64,000 nucleotides of DNA from Pseudarthrobacter sp. IC2-21 (GTDB lineage: Bacteria > Actinomycetota > Actinomycetes > Actinomycetales > Micrococcaceae). The stretch covers positions 3,968,001 through 4,032,000 of the forward strand of contig NZ_CP139145.1 of assembly GCF_034048115.1 (NCBI RefSeq), read 5' to 3'. The notes beneath the pieces were generated by a model that made no database searches, was not told the origin of the DNA, and saw only the letters and a list, made by a program, of their open reading frames with translations. The position numbers and the translations under genes are program-made. Shown in pieces: positions 24,207-36,359 of this stretch. How positions within the stretch are numbered: position 1 is the stretch's first letter; every line of letters begins with the position of its first letter.

Positions 24207-24605
24207 TGATGTCCTCCTGGACGGTCACGATTTCTGGAGCCTGAACGCGGCATGCGTGCAAGCCACTGTTCGAAAACTTACCAGCTTGGGACGGCGAGGT
24301 CCGCAAATTCCGCGTGTTTCCGCGACTTTTTGACTTAAATCACCGGAATTTCGGGCTTTCCCGGGTGAAATTGCGCCCACAGCGGACGCTCTCTCACTTG
24401 ATGCGGGTTTTCAGCCGACGCTCTCTCAGTTGATGTGGGTTTTCCGTGGACGCTCTCGCAGTGTGGGGTGTTCGACGGCGGTGCCGGGGATGGGTGCCGG
24501 GGGGCCGGACATGGTGTGGTGCACGACGGCGGTGCCTGCGGTGGGTGGTTGGGTGCGGCGGGTGCCGGCTGTGGGCTGGCCGGGTGGGGTGGGTGGTTAA
24601 AGTGG
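24207..24605. other. Intergenic region between hup and the rrn operon
   Basis: No gene was found. It holds the hup promoter side (24207-24300), three 32-bp-spaced copies of the dispersed CGCTCTCTCACTT element (24385-24468), and a strongly G-rich run on the plus strand (about 24468-24597) with many GGTG/GGGT blocks. Open frames here are compositional. Confidence 0.6.
24385..24468 (+). repeat. Dispersed 32-bp-period repeat, locus A (three copies)
   Basis: Copies start at 24385, 24417 and 24449, exactly 32 bp apart. Copy 1 has GACGCTCTCTCACTTGATG then CGGGTTTT, copy 2 GACGCTCTCTCAGTTGATG then TGGGTTTT, and copy 3 the decayed GACGCTCTCGCAGTGTGGGG. The same unit recurs at 37249-37296 (inverted) and 45341-45471. 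It is not a CRISPR array: the units are degenerate and abut with no unique spacers. Confidence 0.8.
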
Positions 24606-24636
24606 GAGAGCCTCCAGACTGTGTCTGGAGGCTCTC
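24606..24636 (-). terminator. rrn operon terminator
   Basis: GAGAGCCTCCAGAC (24606-24619) and GTCTGGAGGCTCTC (24623-24636) form a perfect 14-bp stem with a 3-nt loop, 15 bp beyond the 5S 3' end on the minus strand. The T-tract is weak on the minus strand (CCCACTTTAA). Confidence 0.85.
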
Positions 24637-24651
24637 AACCGTTTTAATGGT

Positions 24652-24771
24652 GTTCCGGCGGTGACCTACTCTCCCACACCCTCCCGGGTGCAGTACCATC
24701 GGCGCTGTGGGTCTTAGCTTCCGGGTTCGGAATGGGACCGGGCGTTTCCCCCACGCTATGACCGCCGTAAC
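24652..24771 (-). rRNA. rrf: 5S ribosomal RNA
   Basis: The minus strand reads TTACGGCGGTCATAGCG at the 5' end, then the conserved CCCATTCCGAACCCGG block, and ends GGTCACCGCCGGAAC. It is about 119 nt long, with terminal stem GGCGGTCA/TGACCGCC. It is third in the rrn operon. Confidence 0.95.
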
Positions 24772-24894
24772 CTTATGTCCGCACCCTGGACAGTGGTGTC
24801 CGGGTGGGAAATCTGTGGTTACAACATTGTGGTGTTGTTTGTATTGTGTTGTGTTTTTTGTTCCCTGTCGCAACGGACCCGTGGCGGGTTTGTT

Positions 24895-24923
24895 GGTTGG
24901 GAACCACATAGTGGACGCAAGCA
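24895..24923 (-). repeat. 23S processing stalk, 3' arm
   Basis: This 29-bp stretch is an inverted match (25 of 29) to 28268-28296 on the other side of 23S. In the transcript the two arms would pair and bring the ends of 23S together, as in the double-stranded stalk cut by RNase III. The core is ACATAGTGGACGC. The rest of the 23S-5S spacer (24772-24990) holds no tRNA. Confidence 0.65.
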
Positions 24924-24990
24924 GTCTTGTTTCTTTTTACCAGTGCTGGGTGTGAACGTCTTTTGAATGCCGTTCACGCAGTGGTGTGTG

Positions 24991-30218
<5,228 letters not shown>

Positions 30219-30650
30219 AAGTAAAACAAAAACAGAAAACAACCAACACCCCCGGAAATAACGGGAAAAGAAGGCCGCAAAAATTTGAAACCAGCTGTAA
30301 AAACCAAACCACATCCACGGGGTGGACAGGCCTGGCCAATTCAACCAATTCAATACAATAAATTGGTATCAACAAACTTGGCACACTATTGAGTTCTCAA
30401 ACAACAGACACACCCGGCACCACCACCAGCACTTCTCAGCCGTGGATCGCTCCGGAGCAACTTTTCAAACTTACCCGATCTCAACCCCCGACGCAAATCC
30501 ATTTTCCAGGACCCGCACCGGCAGAAAACACCGTCCCCCCGCCACTTTCCAGCGCCCTAAAAGAACAACCAGATCATGGCCTTGAATGTGGGGGGTTTGG
30601 CCGCCCGCGGTAACCAGCTACTCGCTGTTCCCCTCGCGGCGACTTAGAAA

Positions 30651-30679
30651 ACAATACACCCAGTGACGCCTTGCCGCAA
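30651..30679 (-). promoter_or_regulatory. Candidate rrn promoter
   Basis: On the minus strand TTGCGG (30679-30674) and TATTGT (30656-30651) are separated by 17 bp and followed by TTTCTAAGTC. The position, about 430 bp before 16S, is plausible for a long actinobacterial rrn leader. Other weaker hexamer pairs exist nearby. Confidence 0.35.
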
Positions 30680-30835
30680 ATCCATCCCGGATGGGGCCCC
30701 GTTCCCCGCGATTCCGGGGAACATACGGCCAATGGGCACTCAGGATGAGTCCCGCCGTCGTACATTCCTTCTGTACGCTGCAACACAGGTGCGGATCTGG
30801 ACCATCCTCATCAATGCCCCGTGGCGTTTAAATGC

Positions 30836-30871
30836 AGAAGGGCCGGCAACCAATTGGTTGCCGGCCCTTCT
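30836..30871. terminator. Terminator after rpsN
   Basis: AGAAGGGCCGGCAACC (30836-30851) and its exact inverse (30856-30871) form a 16-bp stem with an AATT loop, 27 bp beyond the rpsN stop on the minus strand. Only a short TTTAAA follows, so the tract is weak, but the stem is strong. Confidence 0.8.
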
Positions 30872-30898
30872 CAAGCTGCTGGAATCAGCGGTGCTGAA

Positions 30899-31204
30899 TT
30901 ACCAGGAAGACTTGGTGATGCCCGGGAGCTCACCGCGGTGAGCCATGTCGCGGAAGCGAACACGGGAGATACCGAATTTCTGGAAGGTACCGCGGGGACG
31001 GCCGTCGATGATGTCGCGGTTACGCAGACGGATCGGGGAGGCGTTGCGGGGCAGCTTCTGCAGGCCGAGGCGTGCAGCTTCGCGTGCCTCGTCGGTTGAG
31101 TTGGGGTCAACCAGGGCCTTCTTCAGTTCGAGGCGCTTGGCAGCGTAACGCTCAACGATGACCTTGCGCTGCTCGTTGCGAGCAATCTTGGACTTCTTAG
31201 CCAT
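30899..31204 (-). CDS. rpsN: 30S ribosomal protein S14, zinc-free type
   Basis: 101 residues, the long form without the CxxC...CxxC zinc knuckle found in the short 61-residue form. Conserved S14 blocks are [38 protein letters not shown] and the end PGITKSSW. It binds 16S rRNA in the 30S head. It is the last gene of the rpmB-rpmG-rpsN operon, 3 bp after rpmG. In several actinobacteria such Cys-free copies are derepressed by Zur under zinc shortage; whether a second set exists here cannot be seen. Confidence 0.95.
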   Translation of the reverse strand: MAKKSKIARNEQRKVIVERYAAKRLELKKALVDPNSTDEAREAARLGLQKLPRNASPIRLRNRDIIDGRPRGTFQKFGISRVRFRDMAHRGELPGITKSSW

Positions 31205-31207
31205 GGT

Positions 31208-31375
31208 TTAGCGCTCCTCTCGGAATTCGACGTGCTGGCGGATCTTGGGGTCGTACTTCTTCAGAACCATGCGGTCCGGATCGTTACGACGGTTCTTACG
31301 GGTTACATAGGTGTAACCCGTGCCCGCGGTCGACTTGAGCTTGATGATCGGACGTACGTCCTTGTCCTTAGCCAC
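31208..31375 (-). CDS. rpmG: 50S ribosomal protein L33, zinc-free type
   Basis: 55 residues starting [19 protein letters not shown] and ending [12 protein letters not shown]. All four zinc-binding cysteines of the C+ form are absent. The start is GTG at 31375, whose G is also the last base of the rpmB stop (TAGTG), so the two genes overlap by one base and are translationally coupled. TCCGAGAGGAGCGC near its end provides the Shine-Dalgarno for rpsN. Confidence 0.94.
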   Translation of the reverse strand: MAKDKDVRPIIKLKSTAGTGYTYVTRKNRRNDPDRMVLKKYDPKIRQHVEFREER

Positions 31376-31611
31376 TAGAGCTTCACCCCACGAGCCAGGA
31401 TAGAGGCGACGACTGCGTCGATGCCGCGTACGTCGATGGTCTTGATGCCACGCGCAGAAACCTGCAGCGTGACGTTACGCCGCAGGGACGGAACCCAGTA
31501 GCGCTTCTTCTGAATGTTCGGATCGAACCGACGCTTGTTGCGGCGGTGCGAGTGCGAAATGCTGTGCCCAAAGCCCGGCTCGGCTCCGGTCACTTGGCAG
31601 TGTGCTGCCAT
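31375..31611 (-). CDS. rpmB: 50S ribosomal protein L28, zinc-free type
   Basis: 78 residues. [31 protein letters not shown] is the L28 signature, and the C-terminus ends [12 protein letters not shown] as in the longer Cys-poor actinobacterial paralog. Only one cysteine (C5) remains, so no zinc site. It is the first gene of the rpmB-rpmG-rpsN operon, with TTGAGGAGAAGTC before the ATG. Confidence 0.95.
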   Translation of the reverse strand: MAAHCQVTGAEPGFGHSISHSHRRNKRRFDPNIQKKRYWVPSLRRNVTLQVSARGIKTIDVRGIDAVVASILARGVKL

Positions 31612-31636
31612 GACTTCTCCTCAAGAATTGAAAGTA

Positions 31637-31664
31637 ATGATCCGCATATCTGCTGCAGGATCAT
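31637..31664. promoter_or_regulatory. Inverted repeat upstream of rpmB, possible operator
   Basis: ATGATCC (31637-31643) and GGATCAT (31658-31664) are perfect inverted arms, with GCA/TGC extending the symmetry inward. The centre lies about 40 bp before the rpmB ATG. Given the zinc-free ribosomal genes behind it, a metal-responsive repressor is a natural suspect, but the sequence does not match the Zur consensus I know. Confidence 0.4.
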
Positions 31665-31927
31665 GCGTCTAAGAGCGACCCAAAGTGATCAGGGTGAACG
31701 GTTAGTCACGCAACTTGAGCCCCTAACTACCGGCTACCCTGGAGAATTTACCGGGCCACCGGAGCAATTGCGCACGCTCCGCGCACTTAGCGCCTACCAA
31801 GTCTACGAGTTGAGGCAATTAAAGACCAATCCGGCGGACAACGGTGTATAAGGGCCAACAAATGGTCACAGCCGCAGGTTGGTCCTTTTCACAGCAGGGA
31901 CATAGCTTCGCCAAGCATCTTGGATAC
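31665..31927. other. Intergenic region between rpmB and the flavin operon
   Basis: 263 bp between divergent units (316 bp from the rpmB start to 31927). A possible promoter for the flavin operon is TTGGTC at about 31879 and TAGCTT at about 31903. No further feature was recognised. The open frame extending upstream of 31928 has low G/C at third positions and is not coding. Confidence 0.4.
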
Positions 31928-33400
31928 ATGAACACACAGCTCCTGCCGGCGACTCCGGCCGCAAGCAGCTCCGGCCGCCCGGAGCTTTCACCACCATCAG
32001 CGAAGAGGCCCGCCCCCGGCTGGTTTGCCCGCCAGTACCGGCAACGCATGCTTCGGACAGACCTCCTGACCGTCATTGCCTGGGTCTCCGTCGCCGCCGC
32101 AATTGCCCTCTGGCTTGCCGACGGCGGGGCCGCCCAGATCACCTCCCCCGCCCCCCTGTTCACGGCGGCCGGGATCGTGGCCGGGCTGGCGGGCATGGAC
32201 CTGGTCCTGCTCATGCTCCTCCTGGCCGCGAGGATTCCCTTCATAGACCGCACCATCGGTCACGACCGCGCCTTGGAGTTCCACGGGAAGCTGGGAAAAC
32301 CATCCCTGTACCTGCTTCTGGCACACGGCCTCCTGATCGCGGTCGGTTACGGCATGGCCGAAGGGCTGGATCCGGTCACCGAATCCGTCAACCTGTGGGC
32401 GCAGGTCCCGGACATGTGGCTGGCGTTCGTCTCCATGGCGCTGTTCATCGCTGTCGTCGTGACGTCCCTGGTGGCTGTCCGGCGTCGTTTTCCCTACGAG
32501 TTTTGGTACGTTGTGCACCTGCTGACCTATGCCGCGGTGGCAACGTCACTGCCCCACCAGTTCAGCGTGGGCGGCCTCTTCGCGGCGGGCACCTGGCAGC
32601 GATGGTACTGGCTGGCCATCTGCATCTACACGGGCACGGCCCTGGTGTACTTCCGGGTACTGGAGCCGGTGCTTGCCTCGGCACGGCACCAGTTGTCAGT
32701 GGCCCGCGTGGAGGCCGTGGCGCCGGGCGTGGTGAACATCGTCATGAAGGGCCGGAAGCTGGAACAGCTGGCCGGCACGGGCGGACGCTTCTTCATCTGG
32801 CGCTTCCTGGCCCCGGGAATGTGGTGGCATCCCCACCCGTTCAGCCTGTCCGCCGAACCCGTCTTCAATGGCCCGGAAGGCCAGGGGACGCTGCGGGTCA
32901 CCGTGCGGAACCTTGGCGACGGGTCCGCCCAACTCCTGCGGCTGCGGAAGGGGACCAAGGTTGCGCTGGAAGGTCCGTACGGGCTGCTCAGCACGGCTGC
33001 CAGGACCAGGAACAAGGTGGTGATGATCGGAGCCGGCATCGGCATAACGCCGCTGCGCGCACTGCTCGAAACCACACCGTTTGCTCCGGGTGAGGCGACC
33101 GTCCTGCTCCGCGGCCACACCGACCAGGAGCTCTACCTGGGCAGCGAAATCCTCGACCTCTGCCAGGCCCGGGGGGTCCGGCTCTTCCACCTCACCGGCC
33201 CGAGGGCCCACGGCCACTCCACCTGGCTCCCCGAGGAAGCCGTGCGAAACGGCTTCAGCCTCACCTCCTATGTGCCGGGCATCGCGGATGCGGACGTCTA
33301 CGTCTGCGGCCCGGCGGCGTGGGCGGCCAACGTCATAGCGGATGCCGGCAAAGCCGGCGTTACCGAGGAACAGATCCATCACGAAAGGTTTGACTGGTGA
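31928..33400 (+). CDS. Ferric-reductase-like membrane flavoprotein
   Basis: 490 residues. About six membrane helices (about 40-225) form a ferric-reductase-like haem domain; histidines in LEFHGKLGK, LLAHGLLI and YVVHLLTYA are candidate haem ligands. The cytoplasmic part has an FAD domain (HPFSLSAEP, about 310) and an NAD(P) domain (MIGAGIGITPLRALL, YVCGPAAW). It moves electrons from NAD(P)H across the membrane. ATG 31928 is preferred over 31862 because codon use upstream is not coding-like, although AAGGG precedes 31862. The stop overlaps the next gene's GTG. Confidence 0.85.
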   Translation: MNTQLLPATPAASSSGRPELSPPSAKRPAPGWFARQYRQRMLRTDLLTVIAWVSVAAAIALWLADGGAAQITSPAPLFTAAGIVAGLAGMDLVLLMLLLAARIPFIDRTIGHDRALEFHGKLGKPSLYLLLAHGLLIAVGYGMAEGLDPVTESVNLWAQVPDMWLAFVSMALFIAVVVTSLVAVRRRFPYEFWYVVHLLTYAAVATSLPHQFSVGGLFAAGTWQRWYWLAICIYTGTALVYFRVLEPVLASARHQLSVARVEAVAPGVVNIVMKGRKLEQLAGTGGRFFIWRFLAPGMWWHPHPFSLSAEPVFNGPEGQGTLRVTVRNLGDGSAQLLRLRKGTKVALEGPYGLLSTAARTRNKVVMIGAGIGITPLRALLETTPFAPGEATVLLRGHTDQELYLGSEILDLCQARGVRLFHLTGPRAHGHSTWLPEEAVRNGFSLTSYVPGIADADVYVCGPAAWAANVIADAGKAGVTEEQIHHERFDW

Positions 33401-33903
33401 AAATACGCGGAACAGTTGCAGCGGCCCTGGCCTCCGCCGGGATCCTCCTGGCGGGATGGCAAACAGGCACCCAGGCAGGCGGCATCAGCACCGTCGCGTC
33501 AAGTACGACGGCGGCAGGCACCACGGGTGCGACAGGTACCGGTTCGTCCGGGTCGGGTTCGTCCGGGGCGGCGGGGTCGGGTTCGTCGGGTTCCTCAAGC
33601 GCTTCCGGCTCGACCGGAAACTCCGCCTCCGGCACGTATAAGGGAACCGCCGTGCAGACCCGGTTCGGTCCCGTGCAGGTCCAGATTACGGTAGCCAACG
33701 GGAAGATCACGGATGTCACCGCCCTCCAGCTGACCAACACCGACGGCAAGTCCATCCAGATCAGCAACCGCGCGGCGCCCCTGCTCCGGAGCAAGGTCCT
33801 CGCGGCGCAGTCGGCGGATGTTCAGACCGTCAGCGGCGCCACTATTACCAGCGACGCGTACCTGACCTCAGTCCAGGCGGCCATTGATGCAGCCCACCTC
33901 TAA
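33397..33903 (+). CDS. FMN-binding protein, covalently flavinylated (exported)
   Basis: 168 residues from a GTG overlapping the previous stop (GTGA). A signal-like N-terminus (about 1-28, hydrophobic GTVAAALASAGILLAG) is followed by a Ser/Gly/Thr linker (about 35-78) and an FMN_bind domain (79-168). The acceptor motif SGAT (146-149) places the phosphoester-linked FMN on T149. There is no lipobox Cys. Position between a membrane reductase and ApbE indicates an extracytoplasmic electron carrier fed by the reductase. Confidence 0.88.
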   Translation: MKIRGTVAAALASAGILLAGWQTGTQAGGISTVASSTTAAGTTGATGTGSSGSGSSGAAGSGSSGSSSASGSTGNSASGTYKGTAVQTRFGPVQVQITVANGKITDVTALQLTNTDGKSIQISNRAAPLLRSKVLAAQSADVQTVSGATITSDAYLTSVQAAIDAAHL

Positions 33904-34705
33904 CCCCCTGGACGCAGTAGCCGGCGGCGTCGTCCTGAAGGCCCGCACCTTTGAATGCATGGGCACGGTCATCGGGCTGACGCTGCCGATCGGCTCCCCC
34001 GCGGAAGGGCAGTCAGGGTTCGAGGAGCTCGCTGCCGCCACCGCCGTCGTCGAACGCCTTTTCCGGGACCTGGACGAAAGATTCAGTCTTTACCGCGTGG
34101 ATTCCGAAGCGGCCAGGCTGGCCCGGGGCGAACTGACGCTGCGCGGCGCCTCAACCGAGATGCGCGAGCGGTATGCCGAGGCGCACGAATGGCGGCTCCG
34201 GACGCACGGGGCTTTCACGCCGGAACGGCCCGACGGCGTGCTGGACCTTTCCGGGCTCATCAAGGCCCAGGCAATCCGGGAGGCGGGGCTCTCCCTGCTG
34301 GCGCTGGGGAGCACGGACTGGTGCCTCAATGCCGGCGGCGACGTCCTGGTCAGCGGCTCGCCCCGCCCCGGCAGCGGCGAGTCCTGGAAAGCCGGCATCG
34401 TGGACCCGGCGGACCGCCGAAGTCTGCTTACCGGGTACGCGCTGGGTGGCAGCAGCCGGCACAGCGCCGTCGCCACCTCCGGCTCTGCTGAACGCGGGGA
34501 GCACATCTGGCGGGTGGGAAGCAGCGCTGACTTTGTTCAGGTCACCGTGGGCGCCGCGGACATCACTACCGCCGACGTCCTGGCCACCGCGATCGTAGCC
34601 GGCGGCATGCCCATGTTGGACCGGGCCACCGATGGCTGGGACGTCGCCGTGCTGGCCGTCGCCCCGGACGGGGAGCTGCTGGGGACGCCGGGCTTCCGCC
34701 GCTAG
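33887..34705 (+). CDS. apbE: FAD:protein FMN transferase (ApbE family)
   Basis: 272 residues from ATG 33887, overlapping the FMN-binding gene by 17 bp. Family blocks seen are DLSGLIKAQAIREAG (FAD/Mg binding region), CLNAGGDVLVSG, HSAVATSGSAERG and ITTADVLATAIVAGG, which holds the Asp/Thr metal ligands. It transfers the FMN half of FAD to the SGAT threonine of its neighbour. No signal peptide or lipobox is visible, although its substrate looks exported. Confidence 0.9.
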   Translation: MQPTSNPLDAVAGGVVLKARTFECMGTVIGLTLPIGSPAEGQSGFEELAAATAVVERLFRDLDERFSLYRVDSEAARLARGELTLRGASTEMRERYAEAHEWRLRTHGAFTPERPDGVLDLSGLIKAQAIREAGLSLLALGSTDWCLNAGGDVLVSGSPRPGSGESWKAGIVDPADRRSLLTGYALGGSSRHSAVATSGSAERGEHIWRVGSSADFVQVTVGAADITTADVLATAIVAGGMPMLDRATDGWDVAVLAVAPDGELLGTPGFRR

Positions 34706-34721
34706 AAGCGTCGGGCCCGGT

Positions 34722-35483
34722 TCAGAGGTGCGTGAGCCGGCCGTACTTGGGCTCCAGGCCGTCGCCGGAGGACCTGCCCGTGACCCGGCGGACCACCCAC
34801 GGCCCGGCAAATTCGCGGACCCAGCGGGCGTTGGCGCGGATCGCTTCGGCCCTGCTGAGTTCGGGGACGGGGGTCATGGGCGGGACGTCGATGGGATGGT
34901 CGTGTTCGAGGACCGTCAGGACGCGCCTGGCCATGTTGGCGTGGCCTGCGGCGGACATGTGCATCCGGTCCTTCGCCCACATGCCCCAGTCGTAGTACTC
35001 GCTGAAGCGCCAGTAATCGACCAGGAGGGCGCCGTGGTCACCCGCGATGCCGCGCACCAGCTCGTTATAGATCGCAGTGCGCCCGCGCATGGTGCTGAAC
35101 ACCTTGGAACCGCGTGCATCGAAGCCGGTGAACATCACCACGGTGGCTCCGGTGGCGGTCAGCTTGCGGATGCCGGCGTCGTACTCAGTGAGCAGATCGT
35201 CGATGTCGATCCTGGGCCGCAGAATGTCGTTGGCCCCTGCATAAATGGTTACCAGGGTGGGCTTAAGCTCGACGGCGGCGTCCACCTGCTCTGCCATGAT
35301 CTGGCGGAGCTTCCTGCCGCGGATGGCGAGGTTGGCGTAGCCGAAGGCGGGATCCGCCGCGCCCAGCTGCTCAGCCACGCGGTCGGCCCAGCCCCGGACT
35401 CCGTTGGGACGGGTGGCGTCATCATCACCGACTCCTTCCGTAAAGGAATCACCAAGGGCTACGTACCGGGCCGAAAAATCCAT
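34722..35483 (-). CDS. SGNH/GDSL-family hydrolase (copy 1)
   Basis: 253 residues. Block I GDSFTEG (catalytic S13), block III YAGANDIL with the oxyanion Asn, and block V DRMHMSAAGH (Asp and His of the triad) are intact. No signal peptide, so probably cytoplasmic esterase or deacetylase. It is clearly paralogous to the gene at 36356: both have GDSFTEGVGD, PNGVRGWADRVAE, YANLAIR and YAGxNDI. It lies 39 bp beyond the MarR gene on the same strand. Substrate unknown. Confidence 0.88.
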   Translation of the reverse strand: MDFSARYVALGDSFTEGVGDDDATRPNGVRGWADRVAEQLGAADPAFGYANLAIRGRKLRQIMAEQVDAAVELKPTLVTIYAGANDILRPRIDIDDLLTEYDAGIRKLTATGATVVMFTGFDARGSKVFSTMRGRTAIYNELVRGIAGDHGALLVDYWRFSEYYDWGMWAKDRMHMSAAGHANMARRVLTVLEHDHPIDVPPMTPVPELSRAEAIRANARWVREFAGPWVVRRVTGRSSGDGLEPKYGRLTHL

Positions 35484-35522
35484 AGCGCCAGTCTGTCATC
35501 CGTTGCCGCGAGCAACCAAGAA

Positions 35523-36002
35523 TCAGCTTTCGCGGAGGATCCAGTGGTCATCGTCGAGCCGGGCCACAATTTTTTCCCCGATGCGGGCCAAATCATTAAC
35601 GTCGCGGTCCGTCAGCGCATCCAGGAACTTTGTCCGGACTGCCTCTACGTGCCCCGGGGCGAGGTTCACCAAAGTGGCCATCCCGTCGTCGGACAGGTGC
35701 GCTGTGGTCACCCGCGCATCACGCGGGTGCGGGCGCCGCTCCAGCCAGCCGCGCTTTTCCAGTTTCGACACCACATGCGAGAGCCGGGACAGCGACGAAC
35801 TGGTCCGGGCTGCCAGCTCACTCATGGGAAGAAAATGCCCTTCGGCCTCCGAAAGCATCGCCATGACGTTGTAGTCGAACAGGGATACCTTGCCGGCAGT
35901 GTGGAGCTGACTGTCCAGGGCGGCGGGGAGAAGGGTGTTGATACTCAGGATCGCCAGCCAGGCACGGCGTTCGTCGGCGTTCAGCCAGCGCGGTTCGGTC
36001 AT
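35523..36002 (-). CDS. MarR-family transcriptional regulator
   Basis: 159 residues. The winged helix includes MSELAARTSSSLSRLSHVVSKLEKRGWLERRPHP and the wing DARVTTAHLSDDG. A helical dimerisation region flanks it on both sides. It is divergent from the YciI-like gene across a 69-bp spacer with a CTTGA-CAGT-TCAAG inverted repeat, its probable operator. The GDSL hydrolase behind it is likely co-transcribed. Confidence 0.88.
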   Translation of the reverse strand: MTEPRWLNADERRAWLAILSINTLLPAALDSQLHTAGKVSLFDYNVMAMLSEAEGHFLPMSELAARTSSSLSRLSHVVSKLEKRGWLERRPHPRDARVTTAHLSDDGMATLVNLAPGHVEAVRTKFLDALTDRDVNDLARIGEKIVARLDDDHWILRES

Positions 36003-36026
36003 GACTCCATTCTAGGAGGACAAACT

Positions 36027-36065
36027 CTTGACAGTTCAAGTGCCGGGTCCGCGCGCCGGTAGGCT
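36027..36065. promoter_or_regulatory. MarR operator and leaderless promoter of the YciI-like gene
   Basis: CTTGA (36027-36031) and TCAAG (36036-36040) form a perfect inverted repeat with a 4-bp spacer in the MarR/YciI spacer. TAGGCT (36060-36065) stands 6 nt before the ATG at 36072, and no Shine-Dalgarno is present, so that transcript is probably leaderless. Confidence 0.45.
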
Positions 36066-36071
36066 GGGCCT

Positions 36072-36359
36072 ATGTTTGTTGTGTCGCTCACCTACAAAGT
36101 GCCCGAAGACATCGTTGACTATCACCGCCCCGCGCATATGGCCTGGGTCAAAGAAGCGTTCGACGACGGCGTGTTCCTTGCGTCCGGACGCCTGGTTCCG
36201 GCGGTGGGCGGTGTGCTGTTGTCCAAGGCCAGCCGCGCCACCCTTGATGCAGCCCTGGCCAGGGACCCGTTCTACAGCAACGGGGTGGCCGAGTTCGAGG
36301 TCATCGAGTTCACGGCCACCACCGTGGCCGAGGGCTACGAAAACCTGCTGGACACCTAA
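36072..36359 (+). CDS. YciI-like protein
   Basis: 95 residues, a small ferredoxin-like dimer fold. DIVDYHRPAHMAWV has the family's conserved His, and the body GVFLASGRLVPAVGGVLL with the end EFEVIEFTATTV fits the YciI family. Biochemical role is generally unknown. It overlaps the convergent GDSL gene (36356) by 4 bp at the stop codons and is divergent from the MarR gene that may control it. Confidence 0.85.
   Translation: MFVVSLTYKVPEDIVDYHRPAHMAWVKEAFDDGVFLASGRLVPAVGGVLLSKASRATLDAALARDPFYSNGVAEFEVIEFTATTVAEGYENLLDT

Larger units (their letters stand above)
30219..30898. other. rrn leader and upstream region
   Basis: 680 bp without a gene. Toward 16S there is an A-rich leader with a boxA-like TTTGAGAACTCAATAGTG (minus strand, about 30382-30404). 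Farther upstream are a candidate rrn promoter (30651-30679) and the rpsN terminator (30836-30871). Open frames here lack coding bias. Confidence 0.6.

Noticed and set aside
24385..24468. CRISPR-like array (32-bp period)
   Set aside because: Only three degenerate units, no unique spacers between them, no cas genes, and the same unit recurs at unrelated sites.
24394..24909. 171-codon minus-strand frame between hup and 5S
   Set aside because: It runs through the repeat block, the rrn terminator and 5S rRNA; the composition is His/Pro/Arg-rich noise.
31637..31664. Zur box upstream of rpmB
   Set aside because: An inverted repeat is present, but its arms do not match the Zur consensus known from Streptomyces or mycobacteria, so it is reported only as an unassigned palindrome.
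33526..33640. Ser/Gly repeats in the FMN-binding gene as a separate repeat element
   Set aside because: It is a low-complexity linker in frame with normal codon bias, common in exported actinobacterial proteins.
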